Source: Halobacterium sp. CBA1132 (GTDB taxonomy: Archaea > Halobacteriota > Halobacteria > Halobacteriales > Halobacteriaceae). Taken from it: a DNA stretch of 64,000 nucleotides. Of this stretch, positions 9,034-16,745 are shown piece after piece. The notes below the pieces were generated by a model that ran no database searches, had not been told where the DNA came from, and saw only the letters and a list, made by a program, of their open reading frames with translations. Both the position numbers and the translations under genes were made by a program. Within the stretch, counting starts at the first letter, position 1; the number at the start of each line of letters is the position of its first letter. Where the stretch lies: positions 744,001 through 808,000 of the forward strand of contig NZ_BCMZ01000001.1 of NCBI RefSeq assembly GCF_001485535.1. The letters run 5' to 3'.

Positions 9034-9040
9034 TTTTATT
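9034..9040 (+). promoter_or_regulatory. TATA box of the RIO-like kinase gene
   Basis: TTTTATT lies about 25 nt before the GTG at 9062, in an otherwise GC-rich context. This is the expected position for a leaderless haloarchaeal start and supports GTG 9062 over any upstream start. Confidence 0.6.
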
Positions 9041-9061
9041 CGCGCGGCCCCTCTCGTCGGT

Positions 9062-9913
9062 GTGAGCATCCGCCAGTTCGTCCGCGGGACCGTCCCGTGG
9101 GAGTCGTTGGAAGCCGTCGCCCGCGAGGTCGCGGACCGCTACGACCAGTCGTCGGTCCGGGTGACGTTCCTGGAGACGGACAACTGGCTGTCGACGCCCT
9201 GCGTCGTCAACGACCGCTGGTTCGTGAAGGTGATTTCGGGCCAGAACGCGCTCGTCCACGCGCTGTTCACGGGTGCGCGGAACCTCGGCGCGTTCTCCAG
9301 CGGGCGCGAGGGCTTTTTCGAGCCCTTCGACGGTCCCGTCGAGATGGCCGAACACGAACTCGAAGCCACGCGGCGACTCCGCGACCTCGGCGTGAACGCG
9401 CCCGAACCCGTGGAGGCGTTCGAGGTGGACGGCCTCGGCGTGCTCGTCCTCGAATATCTCCCCGACTTCCGCCCGCTGGACGACCTCCCCGAGGCGGACG
9501 TCGAGCGGTACGCGCCGGAGTTGTTCGGTGCGCTCGCGACGATGCACGAGAACGGCGTCGCGCACGGCGACCTGCGCGGCGAGAACGTCCTCGTCTACGA
9601 GGGCGAACTCTACTTCATCGACGCGACGAACGTCGCCGAGGACGGCCTCGACGGTGCCCGGGCCTACGACCTCGCCTGCGCGCTGGCCGCGCTCGAACCG
9701 CTCGTCGGCGCGCAGACCGCCGTCGACGTGGCGCTGGACGCCTACGACACCGGCGACGGCGCGCGGACGCGAGCGGACAACGCCGCGGCGCTGCTGGACG
9801 CACAGGACTTCCTGAGTTTCGTCCAGATTCGCCCCGACCACGCCTTCGACGCGGCGTCGCTGACGGGCGAAATCGAGAAGGCGGCTACCGGCCCCGGCGA
9901 CGCAGCGCGCTGA
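9062..9913 (+). CDS. RIO/ABC1-like serine/threonine protein kinase
   Basis: 283 residues starting with GTG. The fold is a small atypical kinase: ATP-binding Lys K56 in WFVKVIS, hinge LVLEYL near 128-133, catalytic loop HGDLRGENVL with D170 and N175, and metal-binding D187 in FIDATN in place of DFG. The rest of the C-lobe is short, as in RIO and lipopolysaccharide kinases. Such proteins act as ATPases or kinases in ribosome biogenesis or signalling; the target here is not known. It is followed after 57 nt by an aldehyde dehydrogenase with no clear functional link. Confidence 0.8.
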   Translation: MSIRQFVRGTVPWESLEAVAREVADRYDQSSVRVTFLETDNWLSTPCVVNDRWFVKVISGQNALVHALFTGARNLGAFSSGREGFFEPFDGPVEMAEHELEATRRLRDLGVNAPEPVEAFEVDGLGVLVLEYLPDFRPLDDLPEADVERYAPELFGALATMHENGVAHGDLRGENVLVYEGELYFIDATNVAEDGLDGARAYDLACALAALEPLVGAQTAVDVALDAYDTGDGARTRADNAAALLDAQDFLSFVQIRPDHAFDAASLTGEIEKAATGPGDAAR

Positions 9914-9970
9914 CTGACGTCGAACCCACAAGGTGTACCTTTTTCACCACGCCCGTCGCAGTTTTTGCCG

Positions 9971-11485
9971 ATGACGTACCAGCATTACATCGACGGCGAG
10001 TGGGTCGACGGCCACGGGACCGAGACCTTCGAGAGCGAGAACCCCGCGACCGGCGAGTCGCTCGGTGAGTTCCACCGCGGCACCGAAGCCGATGTCCGCG
10101 AAGCCGCCGCGGCCGCCGACGAGGCGTTCGAGGAGTGGCGCGAACTCTCCCACATCGACCGCGCGGAGTACCTCTGGGGCATCTACCACGAGCTCAAGGA
10201 GCGCCACGAGGAACTCGGCGAAGTCGTCACCAAGGAGTGCGGCAAGGAAATCAGCGAGGGGAAAGCCGACGTCACCGAGGCGTGGCACATGGTCGAGTGG
10301 GCGGCCGGCGACGCCCGCCACCCGAAAGGCGACGTGGTGCCCTCCGAGATTCCGAGCAAGGACGCCTACATGCGCCGCAAGCCCCGCGGCGTCGTGGGCT
10401 GTATCACGCCGTGGAACTTCCCCGTCGCCATTCCGTTCTGGCACATGGCCGTCTCGCTCGTCGAGGGCAACACCGTCGTCTGGAAGCCCGCCGAGCAGAC
10501 GCCGTGGTGCGGTCAGATTATCGCGGAGATGTTCGAGGCGTCCGGGATTCCGGACGGCGTGTTCAACATGGTGCAGGGTTACGGCGACGCGGGCGCCGCC
10601 GTCGTCGACGACGACCGCGTGGACACGGTGCTGTTCACCGGGTCCGCGGAGGTCGGCCACGAAATCGCACAAGAAGTCGCCAGCGACTCCGGGAAACTCG
10701 CGGCCTGCGAGATGGGCGGAAAGAACGGCATCGTCATCACGGAAGAAGCGGACCTCGACATCGCCGTCCACTCGGCAGTGATGAGCTCGTTCAAGACGAC
10801 CGGCCAGCGCTGCGTCTCTAGCGAGCGCCTCATCGTCCACGAGGGCGTCTACGACGAGTTCAAGGAGCGCTTCGTCGAGGTCGCGGAGTCGGTCGCGGTC
10901 GGCGACCCGCTCGACGAGGACACGTTCATGGGCCCCGCTATCGAGCCCGAGCACGTCGAGAAGATTCGGGAGTACAACGACCTCGCTCGCGAGGAGGCGA
11001 CGAACGTGCTCGTCGACCGCGCGAACCTCGACGACGAGGAAATCCCCGAGGGGCACGAGAACGGCCACTGGGTCGGTCCGTTCGTCTACGAGGTCGACTA
11101 CGACCCGAGCCTCCGCTGCCTCAAGGAGGAGGTGTTCGGCCCGCACGTCGCGCTCGTGGAGTACTCCGGGGACATCGAGCGCGCCGTCGAGATTCACAAC
11201 GACACCCCATACGGGCTCGCCGGCGCCGTCATCAGCGAGGACTACCGCCAAATCAACTACTACCGCGACCACGCCGAGGTCGGCCTCGCGTACGGCAACC
11301 TCCCCTGCATCGGCGCGGAAGTCCAGTTGCCGTTCGGCGGCGTCAAGAAGTCCGGCAACGGCTACCCGAGCGCTCGCGAGGTCATCGAAGCCGTCACCGA
11401 GCGCACCGCGTGGACGCTCAACAACAGCAAAGAAATCGAGATGGCACAGGGCCTCTCCGCGGACATCAAGACCGGCGACGACTGA
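9971..11485 (+). CDS. NAD(P)-dependent aldehyde dehydrogenase
   Basis: 504 residues from ATG 9971; an in-frame TTG six bases earlier is less likely. Typical ALDH superfamily layout: cofactor-binding motif ITPWNFPVAIP, general base E247 in CEMGGKN (usually ELGGKN), catalytic nucleophile C281 in TTGQRCVSSERL, and the EEVFGP and PFGGVKKSGNG motifs near the C-terminus. It oxidises an aldehyde to the acid; the sequence does not settle the substrate. The last 12 codons have a degenerate copy downstream at 11561-11599. Confidence 0.9.
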   Translation: MTYQHYIDGEWVDGHGTETFESENPATGESLGEFHRGTEADVREAAAAADEAFEEWRELSHIDRAEYLWGIYHELKERHEELGEVVTKECGKEISEGKADVTEAWHMVEWAAGDARHPKGDVVPSEIPSKDAYMRRKPRGVVGCITPWNFPVAIPFWHMAVSLVEGNTVVWKPAEQTPWCGQIIAEMFEASGIPDGVFNMVQGYGDAGAAVVDDDRVDTVLFTGSAEVGHEIAQEVASDSGKLAACEMGGKNGIVITEEADLDIAVHSAVMSSFKTTGQRCVSSERLIVHEGVYDEFKERFVEVAESVAVGDPLDEDTFMGPAIEPEHVEKIREYNDLAREEATNVLVDRANLDDEEIPEGHENGHWVGPFVYEVDYDPSLRCLKEEVFGPHVALVEYSGDIERAVEIHNDTPYGLAGAVISEDYRQINYYRDHAEVGLAYGNLPCIGAEVQLPFGGVKKSGNGYPSAREVIEAVTERTAWTLNNSKEIEMAQGLSADIKTGDD

Positions 11486-11523
11486 GCGGCCGGTAGCGGT
11501 CCTGGTGGAATCTCCAAGGGCGA

Positions 11524-11544
11524 ACGCCGAACGAAGTGAGGCGT
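11524..11544 (-). repeat. Constant-loop hairpin, opposite orientation
   Basis: Stem ACGCC/GGCGT encloses GAACGAAGTGA, which is the reverse complement of TCACTTCGTTC and therefore fits the TCNCTNCGNTC loop pattern of the arrays at 7209 and 8802-9021, including the A-T pair at loop positions 3 and 9. Confidence 0.7.
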
Positions 11545-11560
11545 GAGGGCTTGGTGGCTG

Positions 11561-11599
11561 CAGGGGCTGAGCGCGGACATCAAGACCGAGGACGACTGA
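11561..11599 (+). pseudogene. Remnant of an aldehyde dehydrogenase 3' end
   Basis: These 39 nt would encode QGLSADIKTEDD and a stop, against QGLSADIKTGDD and a stop at the end of the intact gene (11447-11485). Four of the six base differences are synonymous (codons for G, L and S). That suggests the copy diverged while part of a functional gene. No matching sequence extends upstream of it, so the rest of that paralogue is gone. Confidence 0.65.
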
Positions 11600-11763
11600 C
11601 GTAGCTTAGCTTCTGTTTTCTTCGAGCGACGCCGACAGCCGCGGCTCGCGGGTGCGTGAGAGAGGAAGGCGGAAGGGGTGGCGGTTGACTTCCCGCGGAC
11701 TGCGGCCGTGGGCCGGGACACGGCCGCGTCGGCGGACGCGGAGCGGACGTGGGCGCGAGGTTC

Positions 11764-11800
11764 TTGCCGGTTCGACGAGAAAAGCGTCGACTACCGGCAA
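11764..11800. repeat. Stem-loop between aldehyde dehydrogenase and nitrilase genes
   Basis: The arm TTGCCGGTTCGACG (11764-11777) pairs with CGTCGACTACCGGCAA (11785-11800), about 14 bp with a two-base bulge, around a purine-rich 7-nt loop. It could be a terminator-like or RNA structure. It does not fold as a tRNA. Confidence 0.5.
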
Positions 11801-11853
11801 CTGAACGTAGCGCGCCACGCCACTTAAATTCACGTATCGCGGGTATCCGTGAG

Positions 11854-12651
11854 TCAGTTCCGTCGGTCATCGAGCGCGGGGAACCCCTCGCGGACTGTCG
11901 CGACGCGCTCGGGGTCGAGGTCGGCGTAGACGATGTCGGGGTGGTCGCCCGTGCTCGCAATCGCGTTCCCCCACGGGTCGTAGACGGTCGAGCGCCCGAG
12001 CAGTTCCGCGTCGTCGAACTCGCCGCTGCCGTTGACCGCGGCGACGTACGCGAGGTTCTCGACGGCGCGCGCCTGCGGCAGGAGCGTCCAGTGCTCGACG
12101 CGCGGGTACGGCCACGCCGACGGCACGAGCAGGAGGTCGACGCCGTCAGCGACCAGTTCGCGGTACAGTTCCGGGAACCGGAGGTCGTAACACGTCGTCA
12201 CCGCGGCCGTGAACCCGCCGAGTTCGGTGGTCGGGACGCGCTCGCCGGGCGTCAACAGTTGGGCTTCCGCGGACTCGTAGCCGAACAGGTGGTGTTTCCG
12301 GTACGCGAGCAGGCGCTCGCCGTCGGCGTCGAAGAGCACGCTGGTGTTCGCCAGTCCCTCGTCGTCGGGGCCGCCGGCCGTCGCGGCCAAGTCCTCGACG
12401 ATGCTGCCCGCGAGCACGGCGACGTTTTCCTCTGTGGCCGCCTCGCGGACCGCGGTCAGCGACGGGCCGTCCAGCGGTTCCGCCGCGCGCTGGTAGCTGT
12501 CGAACGCGAAGAACCCGACGTTGAAGAGTTCGGGCAGGCAGACGAGGTCCGCGCCCTCGGCGGCGGCCTCGCGGACGGCGGCGACGGCGCGCTCGACGTT
12601 CGCGTCCACGGCGGCGCCCTCGACGGCAATCTGGGCGAGCGCGACGCGCAT
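11854..12651 (-). CDS. Carbon-nitrogen hydrolase, nitrilase superfamily
   Basis: 265 residues. The catalytic Glu-Lys-Cys triad is complete: E41 in LPELF, K119 in YRKHHLFGYE and C154 in TTCYDLRFPE. Proteins of this branch (Nit/omega-amidase-like) hydrolyse amides such as deaminated glutathione or alpha-ketoglutaramate; the exact substrate is not shown. Its ATG lies two bases from the stop of the upstream SRPBCC gene, so the two form an operon. Confidence 0.85.
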   Translation of the reverse strand: MRVALAQIAVEGAAVDANVERAVAAVREAAAEGADLVCLPELFNVGFFAFDSYQRAAEPLDGPSLTAVREAATEENVAVLAGSIVEDLAATAGGPDDEGLANTSVLFDADGERLLAYRKHHLFGYESAEAQLLTPGERVPTTELGGFTAAVTTCYDLRFPELYRELVADGVDLLLVPSAWPYPRVEHWTLLPQARAVENLAYVAAVNGSGEFDDAELLGRSTVYDPWGNAIASTGDHPDIVYADLDPERVATVREGFPALDDRRN

Positions 12652-12652
12652 C

Positions 12653-13066
12653 TCAGGCGTCCGCCTCCAGCGCCGCTTGGAGGCCGTCGAGTTCGTCGTC
12701 CAGGTTGCGCTCGAAGAACGTCTCCACGCCCGGCACTTTGCCGTCGACGACGAAGCGATTGGTCACGCGGGAACCGCCGTCCGCGGCCTCGACCTCGTGC
12801 TCGCCCGTAACGTCGAAGATGCGGGACTGCCCCACGAACTTCACGTACCGCGGCGGTTCGACGTCGACATCCCGAGTTTCGACCGGAATCGTGCTCCGAA
12901 CCACGGGAATCGGGAGGCGGACGTGCCACGTCGTCGTCTCGCCCTCGTGGTCGTAGCTGTCGACGACGCTGATGGCACCGGCGCGCTTCTCGGGGTCGGA
13001 GATGAACGCCCACACGTCCTCCGGAGAGACCGACACCTCGAACGTTCGCTCGACCCGAACTGTCAT
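12653..13066 (-). CDS. SRPBCC (CoxG/START-like) domain protein
   Basis: 137 residues from the ATG ending at 13066. The START-like fold is suggested by the N-terminal VERTFEVSVSPEDVWAFISDPEKRAG segment, the central beta strands (HVRLPIPVVRSTIPVETRDVDVE) and the long C-terminal helix (FFERNLDDELDGLQAALE). Members bind small hydrophobic ligands or act in carbon monoxide dehydrogenase maturation (CoxG), but no cox genes are nearby. It is the first gene of a pair with the nitrilase. Ligand unknown. Confidence 0.78.
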   Translation of the reverse strand: MTVRVERTFEVSVSPEDVWAFISDPEKRAGAISVVDSYDHEGETTTWHVRLPIPVVRSTIPVETRDVDVEPPRYVKFVGQSRIFDVTGEHEVEAADGGSRVTNRFVVDGKVPGVETFFERNLDDELDGLQAALEADA

Positions 13067-13103
13067 ACGCGGAGTTGTCCGCCCGCCAGCAAAAAGCCGC
13101 CGG

Positions 13104-13331
13104 TTACGCTGGTTCGACGCGCCACGTCGTCGACTTCGAGCGACTCCACTTCTCGATGTCGACGTCCTCGGTCTTCTCCGCGAGTTCGGGGAGCCGAACA
13201 CCGACCTGCTTCGAGGAGAGGCCGAGGTGGTTCGCGATGTTCTTCGAACGGAAGTACCGCTCGCCCTTCTCGACGCTCTCGTGGAGGAACTCCAGAATCC
13301 GGCGTTCCTCGTCGGTGTATTCGTCGGTCAT
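13104..13331 (-). CDS. Small winged-helix protein
   Basis: 75 residues starting at the ATG ending at 13331, with a TATA-like TTTAT about 29 nt upstream on the minus strand. Residues 10-60 read as a winged helix: RRILEFLHESVEKG, then the recognition region SKNIANHLGLSSKQVGVRLPELAEK. It is probably a small DNA-binding regulator. No ligand or dimer domain is present. An alternative start six codons upstream would spoil the promoter spacing. Confidence 0.7.
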   Translation of the reverse strand: MTDEYTDEERRILEFLHESVEKGERYFRSKNIANHLGLSSKQVGVRLPELAEKTEDVDIEKWSRSKSTTWRVEPA

Positions 13332-13370
13332 TACGACGAAACTACGCACTATATCCGTTTATCCCTTGTG

Positions 13371-13556
13371 TTACCCCCACACGTGGAGGGCGGCGACACA
13401 CAGCGCCGACAGCGTGACGGCGCCGGCGAAGCCGAGTGCGGTTTGGAACTGTCCGGGCGCGACGAACGTGTACGCGGCCGCGGCGACGGCGAGCAGGCCG
13501 AACGCGAGGCCGACGCCGACGCCCATGTCCGTTTCCTGCGTGGACCCAGTCGTCAT
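13371..13556 (-). CDS. Small two-helix membrane protein
   Basis: 61 residues with hydrophobic segments at about 14-34 and 39-60 (GVGLAFGLLAVAAAAYTFVA and GFAGAVTLSALCVAALHVWG). Short two-TM proteins of this sort are common and conserved in haloarchaea but uncharacterised. No motif allows a function. Confidence 0.6.
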   Translation of the reverse strand: MTTGSTQETDMGVGVGLAFGLLAVAAAAYTFVAPGQFQTALGFAGAVTLSALCVAALHVWG

Positions 13557-13650
13557 GGGAGGGCGTTACGCGGGGTGTCCCTTAACTGGTTCTACTCGGG
13601 GCGGCCACGGGGCCGACAGCCTTTCACTGCACAAGCACTCGAAGTCCAGC

Positions 13651-14838
13651 ATGAACGTCCGCGCGCTCCTGTTCGGGAGCACGATACGGGTCGCCGTCAC
13701 GGTCGTCGCCGGCCTCGGGTTGGTCGTCGGCGGCGCGTTCGTCGGCGGGTTCGTCGGCGTGCCGAGCGTCGAACAGATAGACAACGAGTTCGGCGCGGTC
13801 AACGAGACGCAGACCGAAATCCGGACCGACCTCGTCATTCACAACCCGAACCCGGTGGGCGTGCGACTTGGCGGGACGAGCGTGAACTACACTGTCGCGA
13901 TGAACGACATCCGGATGGCCAGCGGGGACAAGCGCGGCGTCGGCGTCGGCACCGGGAACTCGACGGTGAACTTGACGACGTACCTCCACAACGAGCGCAT
14001 CCCCGCGTGGTGGGTGAGCCACATCCGCGGCGGTGAACAGACGAACCTCACCGTGTCCGCAACAGTCAACCCCGGCTTCGTCGGCCAGTCGGCGTCGTTC
14101 AAGCCGGCCGCCGAGACCATCGAGACCGACCTCCTCGGGCAGTTCAACTCCACCGAGGATCGCCCGGTGAACGCTGGGTCACCGCTCGTCGAGGATCCCG
14201 TGCTAATCGTCCAGCGGACGAACGCCTCCTGGGGAACGGTCACCGACGCGGAGACTCCTATCAATCTGGAGTTCGAGGTCTACAATCCGAAACTGTCGCC
14301 AGTCGTCGTCTCCAACATCGGCTACGACATCTCGATGAACGACGTGGCAGTTGGATCGGGCGAAACCGAGAACGCCGAGTCCATTCCCGGGCGGAGCGCT
14401 CGCGTGGTGGAGACGCCGACGGTCATCGACAACCAGAACCTCGACGAGTGGTGGGTGACCCACATCGACAACAACCAGACGACGGACCTGCGCATCGAGT
14501 TCTACGCCGAACTGGACGTGCCGGGCTCCGAGGAGCCGATTCGAGTGCCCTTGGACGAACTGACCTACACGCAGACCATCGAGACCGACATGTTCGGGTC
14601 GAAGAGCGCGCCGAACGGCACGGACGGCGACAGCGACGGGAACCAGACAACCACTGACGGGACGACGACTGACAGCACGACGACAACCGGGACCACGACT
14701 TCCGGCGACGGCACGACGACCAGCGACACCACGACCACTGACGGCAGTTCGACGACCACCTCCGGCGACAGTACGACTGCCGACGACAGCACGACCACCG
14801 ACGGCGGCTTGCTCGCGCGCGGTTCGCAGCCAGCCTGA
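13651..14838 (+). CDS. Surface protein with two LEA14/WHy domains and Thr-rich tail
   Basis: 395 residues. An N-terminal anchor helix (about 12-35) is followed by two copies of a LEA14/WHy beta domain, near 50-165 and 185-310; each contains a VxNPNP/VYNPKLSP-like strand turn and the sequence WWVSHI or WWVTHI. Residues 325-388 are almost only T, S, D and G (repeated DGTTT/DSTTTT units), a stalk suited to O-glycosylation, ending at GGLLARGSQPA. WHy domains are linked to desiccation and osmotic stress. The extracellular side is likely. The upstream in-frame extension is a shadow. Confidence 0.78.
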   Translation: MNVRALLFGSTIRVAVTVVAGLGLVVGGAFVGGFVGVPSVEQIDNEFGAVNETQTEIRTDLVIHNPNPVGVRLGGTSVNYTVAMNDIRMASGDKRGVGVGTGNSTVNLTTYLHNERIPAWWVSHIRGGEQTNLTVSATVNPGFVGQSASFKPAAETIETDLLGQFNSTEDRPVNAGSPLVEDPVLIVQRTNASWGTVTDAETPINLEFEVYNPKLSPVVVSNIGYDISMNDVAVGSGETENAESIPGRSARVVETPTVIDNQNLDEWWVTHIDNNQTTDLRIEFYAELDVPGSEEPIRVPLDELTYTQTIETDMFGSKSAPNGTDGDSDGNQTTTDGTTTDSTTTTGTTTSGDGTTTSDTTTTDGSSTTTSGDSTTADDSTTTDGGLLARGSQPA

Positions 14839-14886
14839 ATCACGCTACCGCTCGTGGGTGCAGGAGCCACCCGCGGATGGGATAGA

Positions 14887-14892
14887 TTTTTA
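14887..14892 (+). promoter_or_regulatory. TATA box pointing to the ATG at 14917
   Basis: TTTTTA is centred about 27 nt before the ATG at 14917, ideal for a leaderless start. That ATG opens only a 14-codon frame, whereas the gene body at 15008 is in the +1 frame (see the next gene and findings). Confidence 0.5.
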
Positions 14893-15007
14893 CGCGCCGC
14901 GTCGCTTTCGACGCACATGAACCGGAGTACTCAGTCTCCTGGTCGCGTTCTCCGAGCGTGAACAGCCCATCGCCGCCGAGCCAGACGGCGGCGACATCCG
15001 CGTCAGC

Positions 15008-15370
15008 GTGGACGGCGAGACCATCGAACTCTCCCGCGAGCACGCCGCCGAACTCCGGGACGCCGTCGGCGACGCGCTGACGAGCCGCGAGGAGTTCTTC
15101 CGCACTGCCGCCGTACACCGTGAGGACGGCAGCTACGTCGTCGAACGCCGCGGCGCCGACTCGACGGGTAACTCCGCGGTCTTCGACAGTTTTGCCGACG
15201 TCCACCGGCTGTTCGAGCGCCTCCCCGAGACGTTCGGTGCGGAGAACTTCTCGGCGGCCGGCTTCACCGGGTCGCGCCGGCACATGCTCGTGCGGCACTT
15301 CGCCGAACACCCAGCGTTCCCGTGTACGCTGGCGTCACGAAACCCCCTGCGGGGTGAGAAAACCGAGTAA
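15008..15370 (+). CDS. Conserved haloarchaeal-type protein, start uncertain or frameshifted
   Basis: 120 residues from GTG 15008, the only in-frame start after a stop at 14918. The protein is amphipathic and acidic (ELSREHAAELRDAVGDAL, then EDGSYVVERRGADSTGNSAVFDSF) with no recognisable catalytic motif. Coding-like sequence continues upstream in the same frame to 14921 (reading LSLLVAFSEREQPIAAEPDGGDIRVSV) but with no start codon. The best promoter aims at an ATG at 14917 in a different frame. Either the true start is internal or there is a one-base frameshift. Confidence 0.55.
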   Translation: MDGETIELSREHAAELRDAVGDALTSREEFFRTAAVHREDGSYVVERRGADSTGNSAVFDSFADVHRLFERLPETFGAENFSAAGFTGSRRHMLVRHFAEHPAFPCTLASRNPLRGEKTE

Positions 15371-15388
15371 CTGCGGCGACCGCAGTTA
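15368..15388. terminator. Perfect 9-bp hairpin shared by two convergent stops
   Basis: TAACTGCGG, loop CGA, CCGCAGTTA. The left arm starts with the TAA of the plus-strand gene and the right arm ends with the stop of the minus-strand phoU-like gene, so one palindrome carries both stop codons. It is a candidate bidirectional terminator or mRNA 3'-end stabiliser. Confidence 0.6.
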
Positions 15389-16414
15389 GCTGATGGTGGT
15401 GTGACTGGACTGCTCGTTGAGCGCGAGGTTCGCCGCGATTTCGGCGTTACGCATCGCGTACTCGGCGGTGTGCTGGAGGCTCACCAGCACCTCGCGGACT
15501 TCGAGGATGTCCTCGTTGTCCATCTCCGGGAGGTCGTCGAGGATGTCGCCCTCGCGGTCGCCCAGTTCCGAGAACAGCTCGCGGACTTCGACCGTCGCGT
15601 CGTAGTCGCGCGTGACGACGGCGTCGACGGCGGCCGCCGTGATCTCGTCGACTTGGTCGGTGAACTCGCGGATGCGCCGCATCGTGGACTGCTCGACGTC
15701 GAGGGTGTGGCCCTCGGTTTCGAGGACGATTTCCGCGATGTCCTCGGCGTTGTCCGCGGTGAGTTCGAGGTTCTTCGCGACCGACCGGTAGCCGATGAGC
15801 GGGAAGCCGTCGTCGAGGCCGACGGCGCGCGCGAGGTTCGGGTTCTGGTAGGCGGTGAAGATGAGCCGGAGTAACAACACGAAGATCTTGTTCGCCTGCC
15901 GTTCGCGGTTGAGCGCGCGCTGAGCCATGTCGGGGCTGCCGTGCGCGAGCGCCTTCACGGCCTCCTCGCGCATCGTCGAGCCCGTGCTCTCCAGGCGTTC
16001 GAGGAGGTTGTCGAGGTCGAAGTCCTCGGGGTCGACCGAGCACCGGATGGTGATTCGCTCGGGGGTCTCCTCGACGACGCCGAGGCCCATGAGCTGGGTC
16101 TCGGCCTTGTAGACGGCGTTGATGTGCTCGGAGTCGAGGGCGTCCTCGCTCTCGACGTGGATGATGCGGCGGCCGAGCACGTACTGGCCGACGATGGCGC
16201 GCTCGACGGCGTCCGCGTCGAAGTTCTCGGCGTGAATCGTCGCCTCGGTCTCCTCGCCGTGCGCGGACTCGGGCGTGACCGTCAGCGAGCCCTTCCCGCT
16301 CTCGCGGACGGTGACCTCGTCGCCCTTCTCGACGTCCTGATTGCGCGCCCACTCCGCCGGGAGCGTCATCGCCAGCGTAGACGGGCCCAGCCGTTGGACT
16401 TTCCGGGTTTCCAT
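15386..16414 (-). CDS. phoU: AbrB-PhoU phosphate-response regulator
   Basis: 342 residues. An N-terminal SpoVT/AbrB swapped-hairpin domain (METRKVQRLGPSTLAMTLPAEWA, residues 1-45) is followed by two PhoU three-helix bundles (about 120-335). Archaeal AbrB-PhoU fusions are thought to combine DNA binding with sensing of phosphate uptake, unlike bacterial PhoU, which works through a histidine kinase. No pst genes are in the window. The ATG ending at 16414 has a TATA-like GATTAAG about 28 nt upstream, whereas the in-frame start five codons earlier does not fit. Confidence 0.83.
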   Translation of the reverse strand: METRKVQRLGPSTLAMTLPAEWARNQDVEKGDEVTVRESGKGSLTVTPESAHGEETEATIHAENFDADAVERAIVGQYVLGRRIIHVESEDALDSEHINAVYKAETQLMGLGVVEETPERITIRCSVDPEDFDLDNLLERLESTGSTMREEAVKALAHGSPDMAQRALNRERQANKIFVLLLRLIFTAYQNPNLARAVGLDDGFPLIGYRSVAKNLELTADNAEDIAEIVLETEGHTLDVEQSTMRRIREFTDQVDEITAAAVDAVVTRDYDATVEVRELFSELGDREGDILDDLPEMDNEDILEVREVLVSLQHTAEYAMRNAEIAANLALNEQSSHTTIS

Positions 16415-16547
16415 ACGCCCAGAACGCACTGGAACGGCCTTAATCTTATCCCTCGAACCTTATACTTGCCTTAGGGTGTCTCCGACACTCACGAAACCAC
16501 CCCTCAATTCCGAGAGCCTTTTGCCCGTCCCGCTCGTGGGAGTACAC
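16415..16547. promoter_or_regulatory. Divergent promoter region, phoU-like gene and small acidic protein
   Basis: Minus strand: GATTAAG near 16438-16446, about 28 nt before the phoU start. Plus strand: CCTTTTGC near 16517-16524, about 28 nt before ATG 16548. Both fit leaderless transcripts. No clear operator dyad is seen between them. Confidence 0.45.
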
Positions 16548-16718
16548 ATGGGTTTTGGTAGCTACGACGAGTCCGAGCAGGAGAACCAGAATACAGACAT
16601 CGACGAAGACGGCGCAGTCAACGTTCACGAGAACGACCACGACGGCAGCGTCAACTTCGACACCGACGCCGACAGCGACGAACTCATCGACCAGCTCCAG
16701 TCGATGAAAGACGACTAA
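16548..16718 (+). CDS. Small acidic protein, DUF5786-like
   Basis: 56 residues, beginning MGFGSYDESEQENQ and continuing with very acidic sequence (DIDEDGAVNVHENDHDGSVNFD) and a short C-terminal helix (DELIDQLQSMKDD). This resembles a haloarchaea-restricted small protein family (DUF5786 by memory, not checked). No metal-binding motif is present. Function unknown. Confidence 0.68.
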   Translation: MGFGSYDESEQENQNTDIDEDGAVNVHENDHDGSVNFDTDADSDELIDQLQSMKDD

Positions 16719-16745
16719 CGGCTCTCTCTCTCCTGCTCTCGCGGA

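Larger units (their letters stand above)
8648..9061. other. 414-bp divergent gap dense in small hairpins
   Basis: Between the acyl-CoA dehydrogenase and kinase starts there is no convincing ORF. From about 8780 to 9021 the sequence is a chain of short palindromes sharing a loop pattern, described in the separate repeat entry, followed by the kinase promoter. Confidence 0.75.
11486..11853. other. 368-bp gap: gene-tail remnant and two hairpins
   Basis: No intact gene is seen. The gap contains a constant-loop hairpin (11524-11544), a copy of the aldehyde dehydrogenase tail (11561-11599) and a long stem-loop (11764-11800). It looks like a site of past recombination between the aldehyde dehydrogenase and the convergent nitrilase gene. 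Confidence 0.65.

Noticed and set aside
11764-11800. RNase P or SRP RNA
   Set aside because: The stem is isolated and too short. Flanking sequence lacks the conserved cores I would expect for either RNA.
14632-14810. CRISPR-like or tandem DNA repeat
   Set aside because: The regular ACG/ACC-rich units are codons for the Thr/Ser/Asp tail of the WHy-domain protein; spacing and units are irregular and there are no spacers.
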